A DNA stretch of 64,000 nucleotides, taken from assembly GCF_000633935.1 (NCBI RefSeq), contig NZ_KK214998.1:1749776-1813775 (forward strand). Direction: 5' to 3'. Below the pieces are notes generated by a model. That model was given only the letters and a program-made list of their open reading frames with translations. It did not search any database and was not told where the DNA came from. The stretch is from Ectothiorhodospira haloalkaliphila ATCC 51935. GTDB lineage: Bacteria > Pseudomonadota > Gammaproteobacteria > Ectothiorhodospirales > Ectothiorhodospiraceae. This document shows, in pieces, positions 62,527 through 64,000 of the stretch (its first letter is position 1; every line of letters begins with the position of its first letter). The translations under genes were made by a program, and so were the position numbers.

Positions 62527-62718
62527 TTCACATTTTCAGCGATTGGAGTTGTCACCCTTCTAAAAGTGTGGACAATGAGGTTCGTCGCCATTGAAGGCAG
62601 TCAGGGATGAAAGGCAGTTCATCACGGAAGGGCCATTGGATGGATCATTGCCGCGCGACACCAGGCCCCGCCACATGGAGTGTGGTGGGGTCTTTCCGTT
62701 TTGGGGCGGCGACCTCCA
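62518..62718 (+). repeat. Island ~200-bp element, copy D
   Basis: TTGAACTGATTCAC begins inside the 3' codons of paralogue 3. TTGTCA (62549-62554), 16 bp, GACAAT (62571-62576). Hairpin GGCCCCGCCAC/GTGGTGGGGTC (62664-62674, 62682-62692) pairs fully with two G-U wobbles, then TTTCCGTTTT. The region beyond it (CTGTCTCTTACCCTGACTTA) is shared with copy A and leads into an rpn 3' end in both. Confidence 0.75.
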
Positions 62719-62761
62719 GAAGCCTGGGGTATCTGTCTCTTACCCTGACTTACTCCACCCC

Positions 62762-62980
62762 TCAGTGAGGCTGCTCCGATCGCAGGGCCTTCACCTCATC
62801 CAGGCTCAGGCCCGTGGTCTGGGCGATCTGATCGTCATCGAGTAGGCCTAGCGCAAGCAGGTTGATGGCTGTTTCACGGGCATTTTCCTGCCGCCCTTCC
62901 TGCCGCCCCTTCTGCAAGCCGACCGCCTCGCCCTTCTGCCGCTCCTTTTCTGCCCAAGTCTGAAGATTTTCCGCCAGCAT
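62762..62980 (-). CDS. Possible intragenic RpnS-like C-terminal protein
   Basis: Inside the rpn gene, an in-frame ATG (Met250, MLAENLQTWAEKERQKGE) has GGTGGAGG with GGAGG (62989-62993) 8 nt upstream. Starting here would yield the 72-residue C-terminal domain alone. E. coli rpn genes are reported to make such short products (RpnS) that block the full-length nuclease. The ribosome site is seen; use of this start is inference. Confidence 0.4.
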   Translation of the reverse strand: MLAENLQTWAEKERQKGEAVGLQKGRQEGRQENARETAINLLALGLLDDDQIAQTTGLSLDEVKALRSEQPH

Positions 62981-63727
62981 CGCATTGTCCTCCACCAAAC
63001 TGTTGACCTGTTCCAGGGCTTTCTCTGCCTCGGCACCCAGTCGCTTGAGGTGACGCTTGAGCCAGCGGGTAATCACCTCGTCCAGGCGCGCCTTCTCCGG
63101 GTGTGCCCGGATGCGCGCCGCCAGGTGCTGCACGGCCTCCTGCAAGGCATCCACGTCCTTTGACGCCTTCTCTACCTCGAAAATCCCACTCAGCGGCGTA
63201 TCCCGCTCTGCCAGCTCTTCTTCGCTGAAGGCTGACTCGTTCACCAGATAGTAGCGCAGGTGGGGCTGATACACCCGCATGAAACCCGGCGGCTCCGGCC
63301 GGATCATCCGATAGATGTCCTCCCGCGCCGTCCACTGTTTGGAGCCGTTGTACAACACCACCGGGTCGGTCGGCGGCATGCCCTTGCGGGCCGTTGTCAC
63401 ATGGGTCTTGATCAAATGATCGTAGAAGCAGGCCACATAGTGCAGCATCCGGATTGGCAGGCGGTGGTCCACCGTGGACTGAAACTCCAGCAGCAGATAC
63501 ACGAACACCCGCTGCCTGGTGCCATCCCATTTCACCTCCACCGACCAGACCTTGTCCTCGAACTTCTCGCCAAACAGTGGGGTGATGTAGCTCCCGCTGT
63601 GGTCCGTGAGAGTGGCAAAGTCCATCATGGCCGCCACCTCCGGTGGCGCAAAGCCCTCAATGAGCTGGCGAACCAGTTCCGGGTAGCTGAACAGTTCCTT
63701 GTAGCCCGTGTCGTGATGGTTGCTCAT
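62762..63727 (-). CDS. Rpn family recombination-promoting nuclease (YhgA-like)
   Basis: This 321-residue protein begins HHDTGYKELFSYPELVRQLI, the Rpn/YhgA signature (formerly Transposase_31). The PD-(D/E)XK-like core follows: Asp in MMDFATLTDHSG and LLLEFQSTVDHRLPIRMLHY with the catalytic Glu-x-Gln. The tail is a charged helix with QKGRQEGRQE and LLALGLLDDDQIAQTTGLSLDEV. Family members are DNA endonucleases that promote RecA-independent recombination, and some E. coli ones act in phage defence. It runs opposite to the AAA genes, between elements D and E. Confidence 0.9.
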   Translation of the reverse strand: MSNHHDTGYKELFSYPELVRQLIEGFAPPEVAAMMDFATLTDHSGSYITPLFGEKFEDKVWSVEVKWDGTRQRVFVYLLLEFQSTVDHRLPIRMLHYVACFYDHLIKTHVTTARKGMPPTDPVVLYNGSKQWTAREDIYRMIRPEPPGFMRVYQPHLRYYLVNESAFSEEELAERDTPLSGIFEVEKASKDVDALQEAVQHLAARIRAHPEKARLDEVITRWLKRHLKRLGAEAEKALEQVNSLVEDNAMLAENLQTWAEKERQKGEAVGLQKGRQEGRQENARETAINLLALGLLDDDQIAQTTGLSLDEVKALRSEQPH

Positions 63728-63817
63728 GCGGCGTCCTGGCAGGAGATCGAGCCACAGTGTGCCATATTTGCCCCGAGCCTGGCCGATCCCCGACTGTGGC
63801 GATAACCTGCCGGTAGG

Positions 63818-64000
63818 TTGAACTGATTCACATTTTCAAAGACTGGAGTTGTCACCTTTCCAGAATTGTGGAAAATGCCTTGTGTCGCCATTGAAGGCAG
63901 TCAGGGATGAAAGGCAGTTCATCACGGAAGGCCCATTGGATGGATCATTGCCGCGCGACACCAGACCCCGCCACATGGAGTGTGGTGGGGTCTTTCCTTT
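63818..64000 (+). repeat. Island ~200-bp element, copy E (runs to the window end)
   Basis: TTGAACTGATTCAC start; TTGTCA (63849-63854), 16 bp, GAAAAT (63871-63876). Hairpin GACCCCGCCAC/GTGGTGGGGTC (63964-63974, 63982-63992) has one G-U wobble, then TTTCCTTT. The window ends here, so another gene of the island may follow. Confidence 0.75.

Noticed and set aside
57410..64000. CRISPR array
   Set aside because: The repeats are ~200 bp, 1-3 kb apart and separated by genes; there are no short direct repeats with unique spacers and no cas genes.

Overview
This 64 kb window is about 64% G+C by eye and gene-dense. Its gene content and neighbourhoods (rnfCDGEA, split pntA, argS with an ftsN-like gene, aroK-aroB-damX, birA-coaX, PEP-CTERM prsK/prsR) point to a gammaproteobacterium of the Chromatiales/Ectothiorhodospiraceae type. 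The acidic linker in RpoD would suit a halophilic or alkaliphilic member. This placement is inference from content; no rRNA is present.

Layout. 1-5.6 kb: the 3' end of a pyruvate:ferredoxin oxidoreductase-like gene carrying a ferredoxin domain, then rnfC-D-G-E-A and a small Cys-rich membrane protein. Together they look like a ferredoxin/NAD redox module in the membrane. 5.7-18.7 kb: a glutamine amidotransferase, hrpA, an FtsN-like SPOR protein, argS, a phd/vapC toxin-antitoxin pair, priA and the pntAA-pntAB-pntB transhydrogenase. 19-23 kb: an HNH nuclease, hemH, a MoCF-domain protein, cytochrome b561 and a tiny membrane protein. 23-31.6 kb (minus strand): a small membrane protein, aroK, aroB, dgt, damX, dnaG, rpoD and a CAU-anticodon tRNA. 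This merges the aro/dam locus with the dnaG-rpoD macromolecular-synthesis genes. 31.8-34.5 kb: a Mn/Fe-type ABC transporter behind a Fur-box-like promoter. 34.6-40.2 kb: yjfB behind a sigma28-like promoter, pilV and pilW (pilW probably frameshifted), an HD-GYP protein, yicC, a DUF2835 protein, and hsp20 plus a DnaJ-like gene behind a sigma32-like promoter. 40.3-42 kb: moaE-moaD divergent from moaC, then a low-molecular-weight phosphatase homologue that lacks the catalytic Cys. 42-50 kb: asmA, mutY, yggX, tRNA-Phe, pgeF, a lytic transglycosylase, birA, coaX, a SPOR protein and tRNA-Thr. 50-55.6 kb: an exopolysaccharide sugar transferase and the PrsK/PrsR two-component pair.

From 55.6 kb to the window end lies an accessory island that begins directly at the prsR stop codon. 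It holds three near-identical but mosaic genes for AAA-ATPase/PD-(D/E)XK proteins, one full Rpn-type nuclease gene, a C-terminal remnant of a second rpn gene and a relE/HTH toxin-antitoxin pair. Interleaved with them are five copies, plus one 3' remnant, of a roughly 200-bp repeat. Each complete copy carries a conserved promoter-like pair of boxes (TTGTMA, 16 bp, GAMARK) and, about 90 bp further on, a GC-rich hairpin with base-pair covariation followed by a T-rich tail. I consider this repeated unit the best candidate for an undescribed system: either a multicopy small-RNA family tied to nuclease genes, or the mobile/recombination unit that spreads them.

Two other dispersed repeat families occur (a CCCCTCTCCCC-type palindrome in four places and a GTGGGAGCGGCC-type REP in two), plus one MITE-like element at the end of the rnf cluster. 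No CRISPR array, rRNA, integrase or recognisable complete transposon was seen.
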